From an uncultured Erysipelotrichaceae bacterium (GTDB lineage: Bacteria > Bacillota_I > Bacilli_A > RF39 > UBA660): a stretch of 40,853 nt of DNA. Positions 15,300-24,715 of this stretch are shown here, piece after piece. The position numbers were made by a program, and so were the translations under genes. The stretch is taken from contig CADBUX010000009.1 of NCBI GenBank assembly GCA_902797995.1, positions 1 to 40,853 on the forward strand, in the 5' to 3' direction. Below the pieces are notes generated by a model. That model ran no database searches. It saw only the letters and a program-made list of their open reading frames with translations, and was not told where the DNA came from. The first letter of the stretch is position 1; each line of letters begins with the position of its first letter.

Positions 15300-17993
15300 T
15301 TATTCACTTCTTAAAGATTCTACAGGATCTTTTTTTGATGCCATTCTTGATGGAATAAGTCCTGCGATCATAGTAAGTATAATACTTATTAAAACTAGTA
15401 TAATGGCTCCACTCATTGGAAGGCTTGATGTAACATCTGCGTCTGTCAGTTTGCCTATTATTTTATTAATAGGTATATTTAATAAATAAGTAATAGTGAT
15501 ACCTAGGATTCCTGCTATAAAGCCTTCAATAAATGTTTCGGCTTTAAATACACGAGTAACATCTTTTTTTGAGGCTCCGATTGCTCTTAACACTCCTATT
15601 TCTTTTGTTCTTTCAAGAACACTTATATAAGTAATAATTGCAATCATAATACTTGATACTACTAAAGATATTGAAACAAAAGCAATTAATACATAACTAA
15701 TAGTATTTACTATAGTAGTAACGCTAGACATTAATAATCCAACATAGTCAGTATAACTAATTTTATTCTCTTTTTTTACTGTTTTATTATATTTTTTAAT
15801 TTCTTCTTTTATTTTATCTTTGTTTTCAAAATTATCTGTATATATTTCTATTTTTGATGGTGTGTTAGTTTCTACTTTGCCTAATGTTTCAAGAGTTTCA
15901 TCATAACTTCCTACTGATATATAAGTATCATATATTGAAATTAGCGTTTTTTGATCTGGATTTTCCATAAACATATCAAGCATCGATGCAAGATCTATTT
16001 CTGACATATACATAGTTTGTGATGTATCTTTTTTGCCGTAAATATTTTTGATCATTGATGAAGCTAACTTGGCCTTTTCTGAAACTTCCAATGTTTTAAC
16101 ATATTTCTTAGCTTCTAATGCTTTTTCTTTATCATTACTTATTTTATATTTAAGACCATTAAAAACACTTATACTTTTATTATTTTCTTGTGCTTTTACT
16201 ATATCACTTTCATTTGTATGCTTTATAATCCAGTCTGTAAGTGATTTTGTATACCCAACACTACCATTTATAGTAGGTGTTTTTGAGTCATCTTTTTGTT
16301 TAACTACTCCGACAAACTGAAGTTCTAAAGCTTTACTTTTTAAAAGTTCTTCTATCTTTCCTTCTTGCTCTTCGATAGAACTATAATACCCATTTTTATT
16401 TTTTAAATATAAGTCAGATGCTGTTAATAGTTTATATGTTTTTTTGGTAATATCTTCATAACTTATTTTCTTCAAATCAACTTTTACTTTTTTTTCATTA
16501 TTTAAATCTTTAAGTATTTTTTTATATTCTTTTGAAGGCAATAATCCTAAGTTATATAAACTACTAAGTGAGACTTCATTATTTTTATCAAGCACTAAAA
16601 CAATTTCATTATATTTTTCTGGCCAGGATCCGTATACCTTTTCATATTCACCATAGACTGCATCACTTATTTTTCCGTCTTTTCCGCTCATAAGTTCTAC
16701 GAAAATACTATTTTCTTCAGTATTAGTATAACCAGCATACATATTATCAACTGAAGATACATAATCATTTTCAAAAGTAGATCCATCACTATTAATTAGT
16801 CTCTTATCACCATCGTAACTAAATACTTTAAACTTTGTATTATATGAATATACTATTCCATTTTCACCAACATATTTATTTATTGGATTACTTTCCTTAT
16901 CTAAATACTTTTTAAAATCAGTTAAATTGTTTTTAGTTATACTATCTGCAACAGAACTTACCATTTCAACAGAACTATTATTTGAATAAATAGCGTTTTT
17001 CTTATGATTAATTTCCTTTTCTTCACTATTTTGCATGCCTGCTTTGAAAATGCTGCTAAAATCAACTGATTCTGCTTCAATGGATATAGGATATGAAAGC
17101 ATTGTTTCTTTTTGAATGTTGTCTATATATGTATTTACTCCACTTGATAGTGATAGTATTAAGGCAATTCCTATTATACCTATGGAACCTGCAAATGCTG
17201 TAAGAATAGTTCTTCCTTTTTTTGTTAATAGATTATTTAAAGAAAGAGATAGAGCTGTTATAAAACTCATTGATGTCTTTTTAGTTTTACTATTATTGAT
17301 TATCCCTTCTTCTTCTTTATATGGATTACTATCATGGGTTATTTGTCCATCTTTTAACTTTATAATTCTATTTGAATATGACTTCGCAAGTTCTGGGTTA
17401 TGAGTGACCATAATTACTAATCTATTTTTGGCAACCTCTTTTAATATTTGCATTATGGTTTCAGATGTTTTAGAATCCAATGCTCCGGTAGGTTCATCTG
17501 CAAGAAGAATTTCTGGATTATTTACTAAGGCTCTTGCTATTGCAACACGCTGCATTTGTCCTCCAGAAAGTTGTGATGGCTTTTTATTAATGTGATCAAG
17601 TAGTCCTACTTCTGCTAAAGCTTTTTTTGCTCTTTTTCTTCTTTCTTGTTTGGATACTCCGGATAAAGCAAGGGCAAGTTCAACATTAGAAAGCACATTT
17701 TGGTGAGCGATAAGATTGTAACTTTGAAAAACAAAACCTACTTTATGATTTCTATATGTATCCCAATCCCTATCTTTATATTTTTTAGTACTTATTCCAT
17801 TTATTATAAGATCGCCAGAGTCATAGTGATCAAGACCTCCGATTATATTCAAAAGTGTTGTTTTACCACTTCCCGAAGGTCCAAGAATTGATACAAATTC
17901 ATTCTTTCTAAAGCTTATATTTACATCTTCTAGAGCATTTTGAATAAAATTTTCTGTTTTATACACCTTAGTTATATTTTTAATCTCAAGCAT
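15300..17993 (-). CDS. MacB-like ABC transporter, ATPase fused to FtsX-type permease
   Basis: An 897-residue fusion. Residues 1-~225 are an ABC ATPase with GPSGSGKTT at 38-46, Q-loop GFVFQS at about 86-91, LSGGQMQRV at 142-150 and [16 protein letters not shown] at 162-178. A first membrane segment follows at about 260-285, then ~470 residues of extracytoplasmic domain, then three segments at the C-terminus ([24 protein letters not shown], ...[15 protein letters not shown]...). This is the FtsX-like arrangement of the MacB/BceAB/LolCDE superfamily, which works by mechanotransmission. The substrate cannot be told; peptide or lipid export and antimicrobial resistance are the usual roles. The ATG has GGAGGTAAGT upstream. 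Confidence 0.9.
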   Translation of the reverse strand: MLEIKNITKVYKTENFIQNALEDVNISFRKNEFVSILGPSGSGKTTLLNIIGGLDHYDSGDLIINGISTKKYKDRDWDTYRNHKVGFVFQSYNLIAHQNVLSNVELALALSGVSKQERRKRAKKALAEVGLLDHINKKPSQLSGGQMQRVAIARALVNNPEILLADEPTGALDSKTSETIMQILKEVAKNRLVIMVTHNPELAKSYSNRIIKLKDGQITHDSNPYKEEEGIINNSKTKKTSMSFITALSLSLNNLLTKKGRTILTAFAGSIGIIGIALILSLSSGVNTYIDNIQKETMLSYPISIEAESVDFSSIFKAGMQNSEEKEINHKKNAIYSNNSSVEMVSSVADSITKNNLTDFKKYLDKESNPINKYVGENGIVYSYNTKFKVFSYDGDKRLINSDGSTFENDYVSSVDNMYAGYTNTEENSIFVELMSGKDGKISDAVYGEYEKVYGSWPEKYNEIVLVLDKNNEVSLSSLYNLGLLPSKEYKKILKDLNNEKKVKVDLKKISYEDITKKTYKLLTASDLYLKNKNGYYSSIEEQEGKIEELLKSKALELQFVGVVKQKDDSKTPTINGSVGYTKSLTDWIIKHTNESDIVKAQENNKSISVFNGLKYKISNDKEKALEAKKYVKTLEVSEKAKLASSMIKNIYGKKDTSQTMYMSEIDLASMLDMFMENPDQKTLISIYDTYISVGSYDETLETLGKVETNTPSKIEIYTDNFENKDKIKEEIKKYNKTVKKENKISYTDYVGLLMSSVTTIVNTISYVLIAFVSISLVVSSIMIAIITYISVLERTKEIGVLRAIGASKKDVTRVFKAETFIEGFIAGILGITITYLLNIPINKIIGKLTDADVTSSLPMSGAIILVLISIILTMIAGLIPSRMASKKDPVESLRSE

Positions 17994-18072
17994 ACTTACC
18001 TCCTTTTATAATACCCTACACTATATTATACACTATAAAATAGGTAAATACCTTAATTTAATTGCAAAAAAA

Positions 18073-18110
18073 TAAAAAAACAGACAACTATAAAGTAAAT
18101 TGTCTGTTTT
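18073..18110 (-). terminator. Terminator of the zinc-ribbon membrane protein gene
   Basis: Stem AAACAGACAA (18078-18087)/TTGTCTGTTT (18100-18109), with seven T in RNA sense (18074-18080 are A on this strand). Confidence 0.8.
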
Positions 18111-18113
18111 AAA

Positions 18114-18842
18114 CTAACAAAATATTTTTATTACTATAAATACAAATAAGAAAAATAATCCAGTTGAAACTACATATATATAGCCATGTTTATTTTCATC
18201 TTTTGGACCAACCATTTTAATCATATGATAGGTATAGAATCCTGTTAAAGCAAGTCCCAAAGAAAGAATGATTGATGCTAGACTAAAGCTTATAAACATT
18301 AATATTGTAGATACCAGTAATGTAATTGATGCTGCAACGCTTATTGTTCCATAGATTGCAAATGTTTTTTTAAAACTTTCTTTTCCTTTGAATATCTTAG
18401 TGTTTACTAAATATAGTATTCCTACAAAAGCAAATGCAAAAATGAATGTAGCAAATAACGCTAAAAAGAATGACTTTGCATAAGGAATATCTATGTTGTA
18501 ACTAGAATAGTTATATAAGCCTCCTAGACTACCAAAACTACCCACAATTAATGAATAAGCATTTTTCATTAGTGATATAACAAATAATCCTGTTATTAAA
18601 CTAAGTACTGCAACTAAAATAATTGATAAAGTGAAATTCTTTTCTTCTCCATATTTTTTAAAGGTATCAATTGGCTTTACAATTAATCCTTTAATTAAAT
18701 CGACTATATTATTAGTTAGTTCTTTTGTATCAATAGATACTTTCTTTGCACTTGCAGTAGTACTTTTTTCAAAGCTTTCTCCACATTTGTTGCAAAATTT
18801 TGCTCCTTCCTTATTCTTTTCTCCACATTTTGGACAAAACAT
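18114..18842 (-). CDS. Zinc-ribbon membrane protein (Yip1-like)
   Basis: The 242-residue protein starts with a zinc ribbon (FCPKCGE...KFCNKCGESF; four Cys at residues 3, 6, 17, 20). A cytosolic linker follows, then about five membrane segments from residue 70 onward (SIILVAVLSLITGLFVI, FFLALFATFIFAFAFVGILYL, FAIYGTISVAASITLLV and others). The membrane part resembles Yip1/DUF-type bundles seen behind 'zinc-ribbon domain' proteins in Firmicutes. The exact function is unknown. The ATG follows GGAGGTATTAT. It is monocistronic, ends at the terminator next to it, and lies downstream of the dcw-cluster genes. Confidence 0.7.
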   Translation of the reverse strand: MFCPKCGEKNKEGAKFCNKCGESFEKSTTASAKKVSIDTKELTNNIVDLIKGLIVKPIDTFKKYGEEKNFTLSIILVAVLSLITGLFVISLMKNAYSLIVGSFGSLGGLYNYSSYNIDIPYAKSFFLALFATFIFAFAFVGILYLVNTKIFKGKESFKKTFAIYGTISVAASITLLVSTILMFISFSLASIILSLGLALTGFYTYHMIKMVGPKDENKHGYIYVVSTGLFFLFVFIVIKIFC

Positions 18843-18920
18843 ATAATACCTCCTTTTTAATATTACTCTTTAATTATATCATGTATATCAAAATTTGTAG
18901 ATTTTTTTTTAATTTTATAT

Positions 18921-18948
18921 CAAAAAAAAATAACATTTAGTTATTTTT
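18921..18948 (-). terminator. Terminator at the end of the murG-murB-ftsQ transcript
   Basis: AAAAATAAC/GTTATTTTT arms (18926-18934, 18940-18948) with a five-base loop and T run in RNA sense. It overlaps the ftsQ stop codon. Confidence 0.7.
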
Positions 18949-19642
18949 TATCAAACTCAAAATAATTACCACTGTCTAGGTATAGCGTCCCTGTTTTACC
19001 CTCAAACTTGGTTACCATTTCATCGTATTTGTTAAAACTCTTGAACTTTGGAAGATTTATATACACTCTGTTAGAATCATTCATGTAAAGTATAAATCTA
19101 TCTTCATCATATTTATTGGGTTCATATTTAATTTGTGATATTTTTTTTAAAAGATTATAATCTATTTGTTTTATTTTTTTGATTAATTCATAATATTTAG
19201 TATTTGGTACATAGTTTATTAAATATGGTACGTTTAAATTATCTTTTGTATTGTTAGGAATTTCGTTATTTTTATCAAATACTATCATATTTGTATCTTC
19301 CCTAATGAAAAGAGGTTTATTTTCTTCTACATATATGTGTATTTGCAATAACGGTTTCTTTTTTACTTTAACATTTTTTATAAATGATAGCTTTTCTATT
19401 TTCTTTTTGATAGTACTTTCTTTTACTTTAAAAAAGTTTGGGTAATCTATAAGATTAGTTTCTTCAAGAATTTGGCTATCAGTAACTATATTATTACCAT
19501 GGATTATTATAGCTTTTGTTTTTATATCAAAAACGTATACTAATAATAATGCTATGGAGAAAAAAAGTAATAAAATAGTTCCTATTACTAACATAAAAAT
19601 TCTTAGTTTTCTATTTTTCTTTTTACTTTTTTTCTTTCTCAT
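18941..19642 (-). CDS. ftsQ: Cell-division protein FtsQ/DivIB
   Basis: A ~233-residue bitopic protein: very basic N-terminus (MRKKKSKKKNRKLR), one membrane segment at about residues 18-40 and an extracytoplasmic POTRA domain (IIIHGNNIVTDSQILEETNL...FFKVKESTIKKKIEKLSFIKNVKVKKKPLLQIHIYVEENKP), with a beta domain after. DivIB/FtsQ bridges early and late divisome proteins. I use the ATG at 19642: GGGAG sits 8 bases upstream, and the TTG at 19657 would put the start inside murB. It lies 2 bases after the murB stop, so it is coupled with murG and murB as part of a division/wall cluster. Confidence 0.85.
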   Translation of the reverse strand: MRKKKSKKKNRKLRIFMLVIGTILLLFFSIALLLVYVFDIKTKAIIIHGNNIVTDSQILEETNLIDYPNFFKVKESTIKKKIEKLSFIKNVKVKKKPLLQIHIYVEENKPLFIREDTNMIVFDKNNEIPNNTKDNLNVPYLINYVPNTKYYELIKKIKQIDYNLLKKISQIKYEPNKYDEDRFILYMNDSNRVYINLPKFKSFNKYDEMVTKFEGKTGTLYLDSGNYFEFDKK

Positions 19643-19644
19643 AT

Positions 19645-20559
19645 TTATTTCTCCCAATTAAATAATTCTTGTTCAACGCGTAATTTTATTCCATAATTTT
19701 TTTCTACTGTAGATTGTGCTAAATCCATGAGATATTTTATATCCTCCGCTGTTGCATTATTTTTGTTTATTATAAAGTTAGCATGCTTATCACTTATTTG
19801 ACCGCCACCATGAACAAATCCTTTTAAGTTAGAATCTTCAATTAATTTACCTGCATAATTACCTTCAGGATTTCTAAATACTGATCCCGCAGAAGGATAT
19901 TCTAAAGGTTGAGATTCTATTCTTCTTCTCTTTCTATCATTTATTAGGGCTATAATTTCATCCTTATTATCTTTTTTTAGTTTAAAATATGCTTTTAATA
20001 TAACCCAGTCTTTGTTCATAAAAATTGAATGCCTATAACTAAAACTTAAATCTTTATTTTCAAGTGTCTTTAATTCTAGATTTTCATCTAAAAACTCAAC
20101 TTTTTCTAAAACTTTGGAAACATCACTTAGGTAAGCTCCGGCATTCATATAAACAGCACCTCCAACAGTTGCAGGAATACCACAAGCAAACTCAAGTCCT
20201 GAGTATCCCTCTTTGGACAAAGTATTAGCAAGAAGTGCAAAATTATAACCAGCTTCTACTTCTATATTTTCTCCTTTTTGTGTAAAGTTTCTAAGATTTG
20301 TTAGTTTTATTATTACTCCATCGTATTCTCTACTACTTGCTAGAATATTTGAGCCATTACCAAATACTTTAAACTTGATATTATTTTCTTTTATATATTT
20401 TAATATTTCTTTTAATGAATCGACACTATTTGGAAAAACTAAAAGTTTTGCAGTTCCTCCTGTTTTATATGTAGTAAGTGTTTTTAATGAAACATTTTCT
20501 TTATATGTTCCAAGTGACTTTTCTTCAATTAAGTTTATTAAACCCTTCATGTTATTCAC
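19645..20559 (-). CDS. murB: UDP-N-acetylenolpyruvoylglucosamine reductase MurB
   Basis: The 304-residue flavoenzyme reduces enolpyruvyl-UDP-GlcNAc to UDP-MurNAc with NADPH. The FAD-binding pattern VFGNGSNILASSREYDGVIIKL, LEFACGIPATVGGAVYMNAGAYLSDVS, the catalytic YRHS (SFSYRHSIFM) and RIESQPLEYPSAGSVFRNP with the active Ser and Glu-containing tail (GKLIEDSNLKGFVHGGGQISDKHANFIIN) are present and in order; this is the type II (Gram-positive) form without the extra loop. It overlaps murG by 8 bases, showing coupling. Assignment is secure. Confidence 0.96.
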   Translation of the reverse strand: MNNMKGLINLIEEKSLGTYKENVSLKTLTTYKTGGTAKLLVFPNSVDSLKEILKYIKENNIKFKVFGNGSNILASSREYDGVIIKLTNLRNFTQKGENIEVEAGYNFALLANTLSKEGYSGLEFACGIPATVGGAVYMNAGAYLSDVSKVLEKVEFLDENLELKTLENKDLSFSYRHSIFMNKDWVILKAYFKLKKDNKDEIIALINDRKRRRIESQPLEYPSAGSVFRNPEGNYAGKLIEDSNLKGFVHGGGQISDKHANFIINKNNATAEDIKYLMDLAQSTVEKNYGIKLRVEQELFNWEK

Positions 20560-21628
20560 CTAACAACCTTTCTATTTCCTTGTATATTCTAGTATTACTA
20601 TCTGTGATACCCATTTTTTTAGCAGATTCACTCATTCTTTTATATAATTCTTTATCATTTAAGATTTCGTCAATTTGCCTTATAAATTCTTTGCCATCAA
20701 ACTCATTTTCTTTTATGACAATAGATGCTCCATTTTTTTCTAAATCTTGTGCATTTATCTCTTGATGATTATTGGCAACATAGGGACTTGGTATTAATAT
20801 CGATGGAATTCCTAACGAAGTAATTTCTGAGATAATTGTTGCTCCTGCTCTTGTTATTATTAAATCAGTAAACTTTAATACTTCTCCCATTTTTTCTATA
20901 TAAGGCGTTATTTTTACATTTTTTGGTAAATGGGTACTAGCTACTTCATCGTAATTATCTTTACCTGTTACTAATAGTACTTCATATGGCTTGTTTTTAA
21001 ATTCATTTAAAAGTTCTACTATCTTTCTGTTAATAGTAGAGGCTCCAAGTGATCCCATAGTTATTAGTACTAATTTTTTTTCGATAGAAAGGTCATAATC
21101 TTTCTTATCACCTTTCTTAAATTTTATAATATCTTCTCCTCGTGGATTACCTGTTAAAATAACATTATCCTTTTTAAAATACTTTTTTGATGTTTCCATA
21201 GAAACGCAAACAGTATCGGCATATTTACTTAATATTAGATTGGATTTACCAGGGATACTATTTTGTTCATGTAATACTATTTTAACTTTTCTAGAATGGG
21301 CTGCTAGTATCACTGGTACTGTTATATAGCCTCCAACTCCTATAACAACGTCAGGATTAAATTTCTTCATAATTTTTTTACATTTACTTAACCCTGATAC
21401 TGTATTTTTTACAAATTGAAATAGCTTCTTAGGACTTTTAGATAATCCATTCATTTTTATACCAACGTAATCTATTCCCATATTTGGAACTATATCTTTT
21501 TCCATGCGATCTGTTGTTCCAATATATAGTATTTTTGCTTTTTCATCTTCTTCTTTTATTTTATTTATTATACTGAGTGCTGGATAAATATGACCTCCAG
21601 TACCTCCAGCTGAAATTATGTATCTCAT
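20552..21628 (-). CDS. murG: N-acetylglucosaminyltransferase MurG
   Basis: The 358-residue enzyme adds GlcNAc to lipid I, giving lipid II, on the inner face of the membrane. Motifs are ISAGGTGGHIYPALSI at the N-terminus, VIGVGGYITVPVILAAH, LHEQNSIPGKSNLILSKYAD, VLITMGSLGASTINRKI, and the C-terminal donor-binding ITRAGATIISEITSLGIPSILIPSPYVANNHQEINA. All hallmark residues are seen. Length and order are normal. It heads the murG-murB-ftsQ unit. The ATG has AGGAGGTTGCA upstream. Assignment is secure. Confidence 0.97.
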   Translation of the reverse strand: MRYIISAGGTGGHIYPALSIINKIKEEDEKAKILYIGTTDRMEKDIVPNMGIDYVGIKMNGLSKSPKKLFQFVKNTVSGLSKCKKIMKKFNPDVVIGVGGYITVPVILAAHSRKVKIVLHEQNSIPGKSNLILSKYADTVCVSMETSKKYFKKDNVILTGNPRGEDIIKFKKGDKKDYDLSIEKKLVLITMGSLGASTINRKIVELLNEFKNKPYEVLLVTGKDNYDEVASTHLPKNVKITPYIEKMGEVLKFTDLIITRAGATIISEITSLGIPSILIPSPYVANNHQEINAQDLEKNGASIVIKENEFDGKEFIRQIDEILNDKELYKRMSESAKKMGITDSNTRIYKEIERLLGE

Positions 21629-21683
21629 TGCAACCTCCTATAATAATTATATCATTAAAAAGGTATGATATTAAGTTTTTTTA

Positions 21684-22274
21684 TTATTTTCTTATAGAAA
21701 ATTCACATCCACAATAATCTTGTCTATATAAATCATATTTTTTAGATAATTCGATACTCTTTTTATACCCATCTTTTTTCTTGAAGTCTGAGTACAAATA
21801 TGGAATGCTATACTTTTCTTGAAGTTTGTATCCTATTTCATTTATCATTTTACTACTTTTATGAGGGCTAACAGAAAGTGTTGTAGTATAATAATCATAA
21901 TTATGTTCTTTAGCATATTTACAAGCCTGTTCCATACGCATGTTTATACATGTTTTGCATCTTGCTCCGCCTTCTTTTTCTTGTTCCATTCCTGTTACTT
22001 TTTCCTTGTATAAATTGTAGTTATAGACTCCTTCAATAAATTTAATATTGTTGCCTAATTCTTTTAATAGTCTTTCTTGTTCATTCTTTCTTTTTATAAA
22101 TTCAGATTCTGGATATATATTTGGATTATAATAATAAACATCTACTTTAAAATAGTTGACTAAAAGTTCAAGTACAGAACTTGAACATGGTCCACAACAA
22201 CTATGAAGTAATAGTGTTGGTTTGGTGTCAAGTCTTTTTATATATTCTTCAAAATCTTTGTATGATTCTATCAT
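21684..22274 (-). CDS. queH: Epoxyqueuosine reductase QueH
   Basis: A ~196-residue member of the DUF208/QueH family, the last step of queuosine synthesis in many anaerobes lacking QueG. The CCGPC motif (LLHSCCGPCSSSVLELL) at about residues 24-29 plus two later cysteines (RCKTCIN and DYCGCEF) supply an iron-sulfur/metal site; the YYYNPNIYP and TTTLSVSPHKSSKMINEIG segments are typical. I use the ATG at 22274 because GGTGATTAAC lies upstream and the ATG-like start at 22286 lies ahead of it. It is a single gene with a terminator-like hairpin upstream; the substrate is tRNA-bound epoxyqueuosine. Confidence 0.85.
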   Translation of the reverse strand: MIESYKDFEEYIKRLDTKPTLLLHSCCGPCSSSVLELLVNYFKVDVYYYNPNIYPESEFIKRKNEQERLLKELGNNIKFIEGVYNYNLYKEKVTGMEQEKEGGARCKTCINMRMEQACKYAKEHNYDYYTTTLSVSPHKSSKMINEIGYKLQEKYSIPYLYSDFKKKDGYKKSIELSKKYDLYRQDYCGCEFSIRK

Positions 22275-22310
22275 GTTAATCACCAAAGAAAATTATATCA
22301 TAAAATAGAT

Positions 22311-22345
22311 AAAAAAAACAGATAATGTGGCATCACTATCTGTTT
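22311..22345 (-). terminator. Terminator beyond pyrH
   Basis: Stem AAACAGATA (22316-22324)/TATCTGTTT (22337-22345), followed by a T run in RNA sense. It lies immediately downstream of the pyrH stop. Confidence 0.8.
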
Positions 22346-22354
22346 AAAAAGGCT

Positions 22355-23065
22355 TCATAATACCTCTTTAGTTATTACTCTTGTTCCTTCTTTATTCTCC
22401 AAAACTTCTTTAACACTATTTATTTTGCTAGAACTATAAACATACAAAGGCATTTTATTTTTTACTAGACTTGATAAAGCTTCTAGATCCATAACCATTA
22501 AAGAATCTACTCCTTGTTTTAATGACATATTAAGTAATTCTTCATGAGATATTTCTTTAATCTTTTGTGCTCCTTCTTCTTTAGGATCTCTATCATATAT
22601 TGCATCAATACTTTTAGCCATAAGTATCGCATCAGCTTTATACTCTATTGCTTTTGATACAGTAGTCATATCAGTTGTTAAGTTAGGAATACCAAGTCCT
22701 CCTCCAAAAACTACTACTTTTTTATTTTTTAAATCATTTTCTATTTCATAAGGAGTACCTTTTTTTATAATTCCTGTTATATCAAATGATCCATATACCG
22801 AAGAAGAAATACCACTTTCATTTAAATAAGAATTAATTGCTAAAGCATTCATAGCTGTTGCAAGCATTCCTATATAATCAGAAACTGTACTATTAATATT
22901 TAGTTCATTTCTTCCTCTCCAGAAGTTTCCTCCTCCGACAATTATGATTAATTCGTTATGCACATGTAATTCTTTTATATCTTTTAATATTGTTTCTAGT
23001 CCACTATTGGATATATTATTTTCCCCTTTTAGTGCTTCACCGCTTATTTTTAATACTACTCTCAT
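22355..23065 (-). CDS. pyrH: UMP kinase
   Basis: A 236-residue amino-acid-kinase-fold UMP kinase: RVVLKISGEALKG at the N-terminus, IIVGGGNFWRGR, DYIGMLATAMNALAI and VFGGGLGIPNLTTDMTTVSKAIEYKADAILMAKSIDAIYDRDPK are all in the order of the family. It phosphorylates UMP to UDP for RNA and nucleotide-sugar synthesis and is usually regulated by UTP and GTP. It is a single gene here, bounded by the queH terminator downstream and rubrerythrin upstream. In Bacillota it usually lies between tsf and frr, so the position is not the common one. Confidence 0.95.
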   Translation of the reverse strand: MRVVLKISGEALKGENNISNSGLETILKDIKELHVHNELIIIVGGGNFWRGRNELNINSTVSDYIGMLATAMNALAINSYLNESGISSSVYGSFDITGIIKKGTPYEIENDLKNKKVVVFGGGLGIPNLTTDMTTVSKAIEYKADAILMAKSIDAIYDRDPKEEGAQKIKEISHEELLNMSLKQGVDSLMVMDLEALSSLVKNKMPLYVYSSSKINSVKEVLENKEGTRVITKEVL

Positions 23066-23097
23066 TATTCCCTCCTTAGTAAAAAAGACTAAAACTT

Positions 23098-23637
23098 TTA
23101 ATAGTTTTCAGCCTTAACTTCAAAATAACTTTGTGGATGGTTACATACTGGACATACATTTGGAGCTTTTTTACCAATTACTACATGTCCACAGTTACGG
23201 CAAATCCAAATACAATCTTCGTCTTTAGAAAATACTACTTCATCTTCGATATTTTTAAGTAGTTTTCTAAATCTTTCTTCGTGATGTTTTTCAATTGCCC
23301 CAACCATCCTAAATTTTTTAGCTATTAAATCAAATCCTTCTTCTTCTGCTGTACGCGCAAACTCTTCATACATATCTGTCCATTCATAGTTTTCTCCATC
23401 TGCTGCAGCTTTTAAATTTTCAGTTGTTGTAGGAACTTCTCCTCCGTTTAGTTCTTTAAACCACATTTTTGCATGTTCTTTTTCATTATTAGCGGTTTCT
23501 TCAAAAATCGCAGCTATTTGACAATATCCATCCTTTTTAGCTTTACTTGCAAAATAAGTATATTTATTTCTGGCTTGTGATTCCCCTGCAAAAGCTGCCA
23601 TTAAATTTGCTTCAGTTTTACTTCCTTTTAGTTCCAT
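23098..23637 (-). CDS. Rubrerythrin
   Basis: A 179-residue rubrerythrin, a peroxide-reducing protein of anaerobes. The N-terminal four-helix domain carries the di-iron ligands ([62 protein letters not shown]), and the C-terminal rubredoxin domain has the CRNCGHVV and [14 protein letters not shown] cysteine pairs. All four rubredoxin cysteines and the ExxH motifs are present. The ATG follows a GGAGGTAGAATT ribosome-binding site. It is monocistronic. Together with sodA it indicates oxidative-stress defence in an anaerobic organism. Confidence 0.93.
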   Translation of the reverse strand: MELKGSKTEANLMAAFAGESQARNKYTYFASKAKKDGYCQIAAIFEETANNEKEHAKMWFKELNGGEVPTTTENLKAAADGENYEWTDMYEEFARTAEEEGFDLIAKKFRMVGAIEKHHEERFRKLLKNIEDEVVFSKDEDCIWICRNCGHVVIGKKAPNVCPVCNHPQSYFEVKAENY

Positions 23638-23944
23638 AATTCTACCTCCATAATTATTATAATAAATTTATTTTTTTTCTTCAAGATATTTTAATATTTA
23701 TATTATATTTATATCATATTTATATTATATTTATAAATTTACTACTCTGTAAGAATTAATACAATTATTCTTTCAAAACATAAAAATTATTATATTTCTA
23801 TTACTTATCATCCTTTACGGTGTATTAGTATAAAGAAAAAACGCCTAACTAGTTGTTAGGTGAATTACTTTGGTAACACTTAACACCAAAAAAACTAAGT
23901 GTTCCTTATTTATTATTATACATAAATATAAATTATTTTCAAGT
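23638..23944. other. Intergenic region with AT repeats and two hairpins
   Basis: Upstream of rubrerythrin a stretch of ATATTTATATTAT-like imperfect repeats (about 23692-23732) probably includes its promoter. At 23835-23860 a stem CCTAAC/GTTAGG with a T-rich tail in minus sense is the rluB terminator. At 23875-23903 arms AACACTTA/TAAGTGTT form a further hairpin. No gene is seen. Confidence 0.5.
23835..23860 (-). terminator. Terminator of rluB
   Basis: Stem CCTAAC (23844-23849)/GTTAGG (23855-23860), loop of five, T run in RNA sense at 23835-23841. Confidence 0.7.
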
Positions 23945-24667
23945 CTATTTTCCGTTTTTTGCTAAATTATAAAGTTTTTGTACTTCTTTTATAGTAAGAG
24001 TTCTATAATCTTTTGAACTAAGTCCTTCAAGCGTTAAAAAGGCATATTTTTCCCTTTTAAGTTTTAATACTTTATGGTTAACTCTTTCAAACATTTTCTT
24101 AACTTGATGATTTCTTCCTTCAGTAATAGTTATTTCTATTATACTTGTATCAGTATTTTTATCATAATTTTTTATTTTTACTTTAGACTTCTTAGTCTTT
24201 ATATTATCTATTACTACACCCTTTTTTAAACTCATTAATTCATTTGGTAATAATTTACCATTTATTTTTGCAATATATGTCTTTTCAATATTATTTTTAG
24301 GATGCATAAGTAAATTGGATAGTTCTCCATCATTAGTTAAAATAATTAAACCTGTAGTATCATAATCAAGTCTTCCAATAGGAAATATTCTTATATCTGT
24401 ATCAATTAAAGATACAATTGTTTTTCTTCCTTTTTCATCACTAGTAGTACTAACTACACCCCTAGGTTTATTAAGTAAATAATAAACTTTTTGTTCTTCT
24501 TCCAAAACTATACCATCAATCATTATTTGATCTTTGTCTTCTACTTTAAATCCAAGTTCAATTACTAATTTTCCATTAACAAAAACTTTACCTTCTTTTA
24601 TTAATTCTTCTGCTTTTCTTCTTGAACAATAACCAAGGCTTGCTATTCTTTTTTGTAATCTTTCCAT
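23945..24667 (-). CDS. rluB: Pseudouridine synthase RluB/RsuA family
   Basis: A ~240-residue enzyme. The first ~55 residues are an S4 RNA-binding domain (ERLQKRIASLGYCSRRKAEELIKEGKVFVNG), and the catalytic domain carries RIFPIGRLDYDTTGLIILTNDGELSNLLMHP with the nucleophilic Asp of the GRLDxxTxGL motif, then TITEGRNHQVKKMFERVNHKV. It modifies uridine in rRNA (23S U2605 type for RluB, or 16S for RsuA); which one cannot be settled by eye, but length and PRGVVST favour RluB. I use the ATG at 24667, with GAGGTGAATCTC upstream. It is followed by dacF in the same direction. Confidence 0.88.
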   Translation of the reverse strand: MERLQKRIASLGYCSRRKAEELIKEGKVFVNGKLVIELGFKVEDKDQIMIDGIVLEEEQKVYYLLNKPRGVVSTTSDEKGRKTIVSLIDTDIRIFPIGRLDYDTTGLIILTNDGELSNLLMHPKNNIEKTYIAKINGKLLPNELMSLKKGVVIDNIKTKKSKVKIKNYDKNTDTSIIEITITEGRNHQVKKMFERVNHKVLKLKREKYAFLTLEGLSSKDYRTLTIKEVQKLYNLAKNGK

Positions 24668-24715
24668 GAGATTCACCTCAAGAAGAATTATAAATTATTT
24701 TAAAGTTTTATGCAA

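Noticed and set aside
23692-23732. AT repeats as a possible CRISPR or satellite
   Set aside because: Imperfect short AT units without spacers; ordinary AT-rich promoter sequence.
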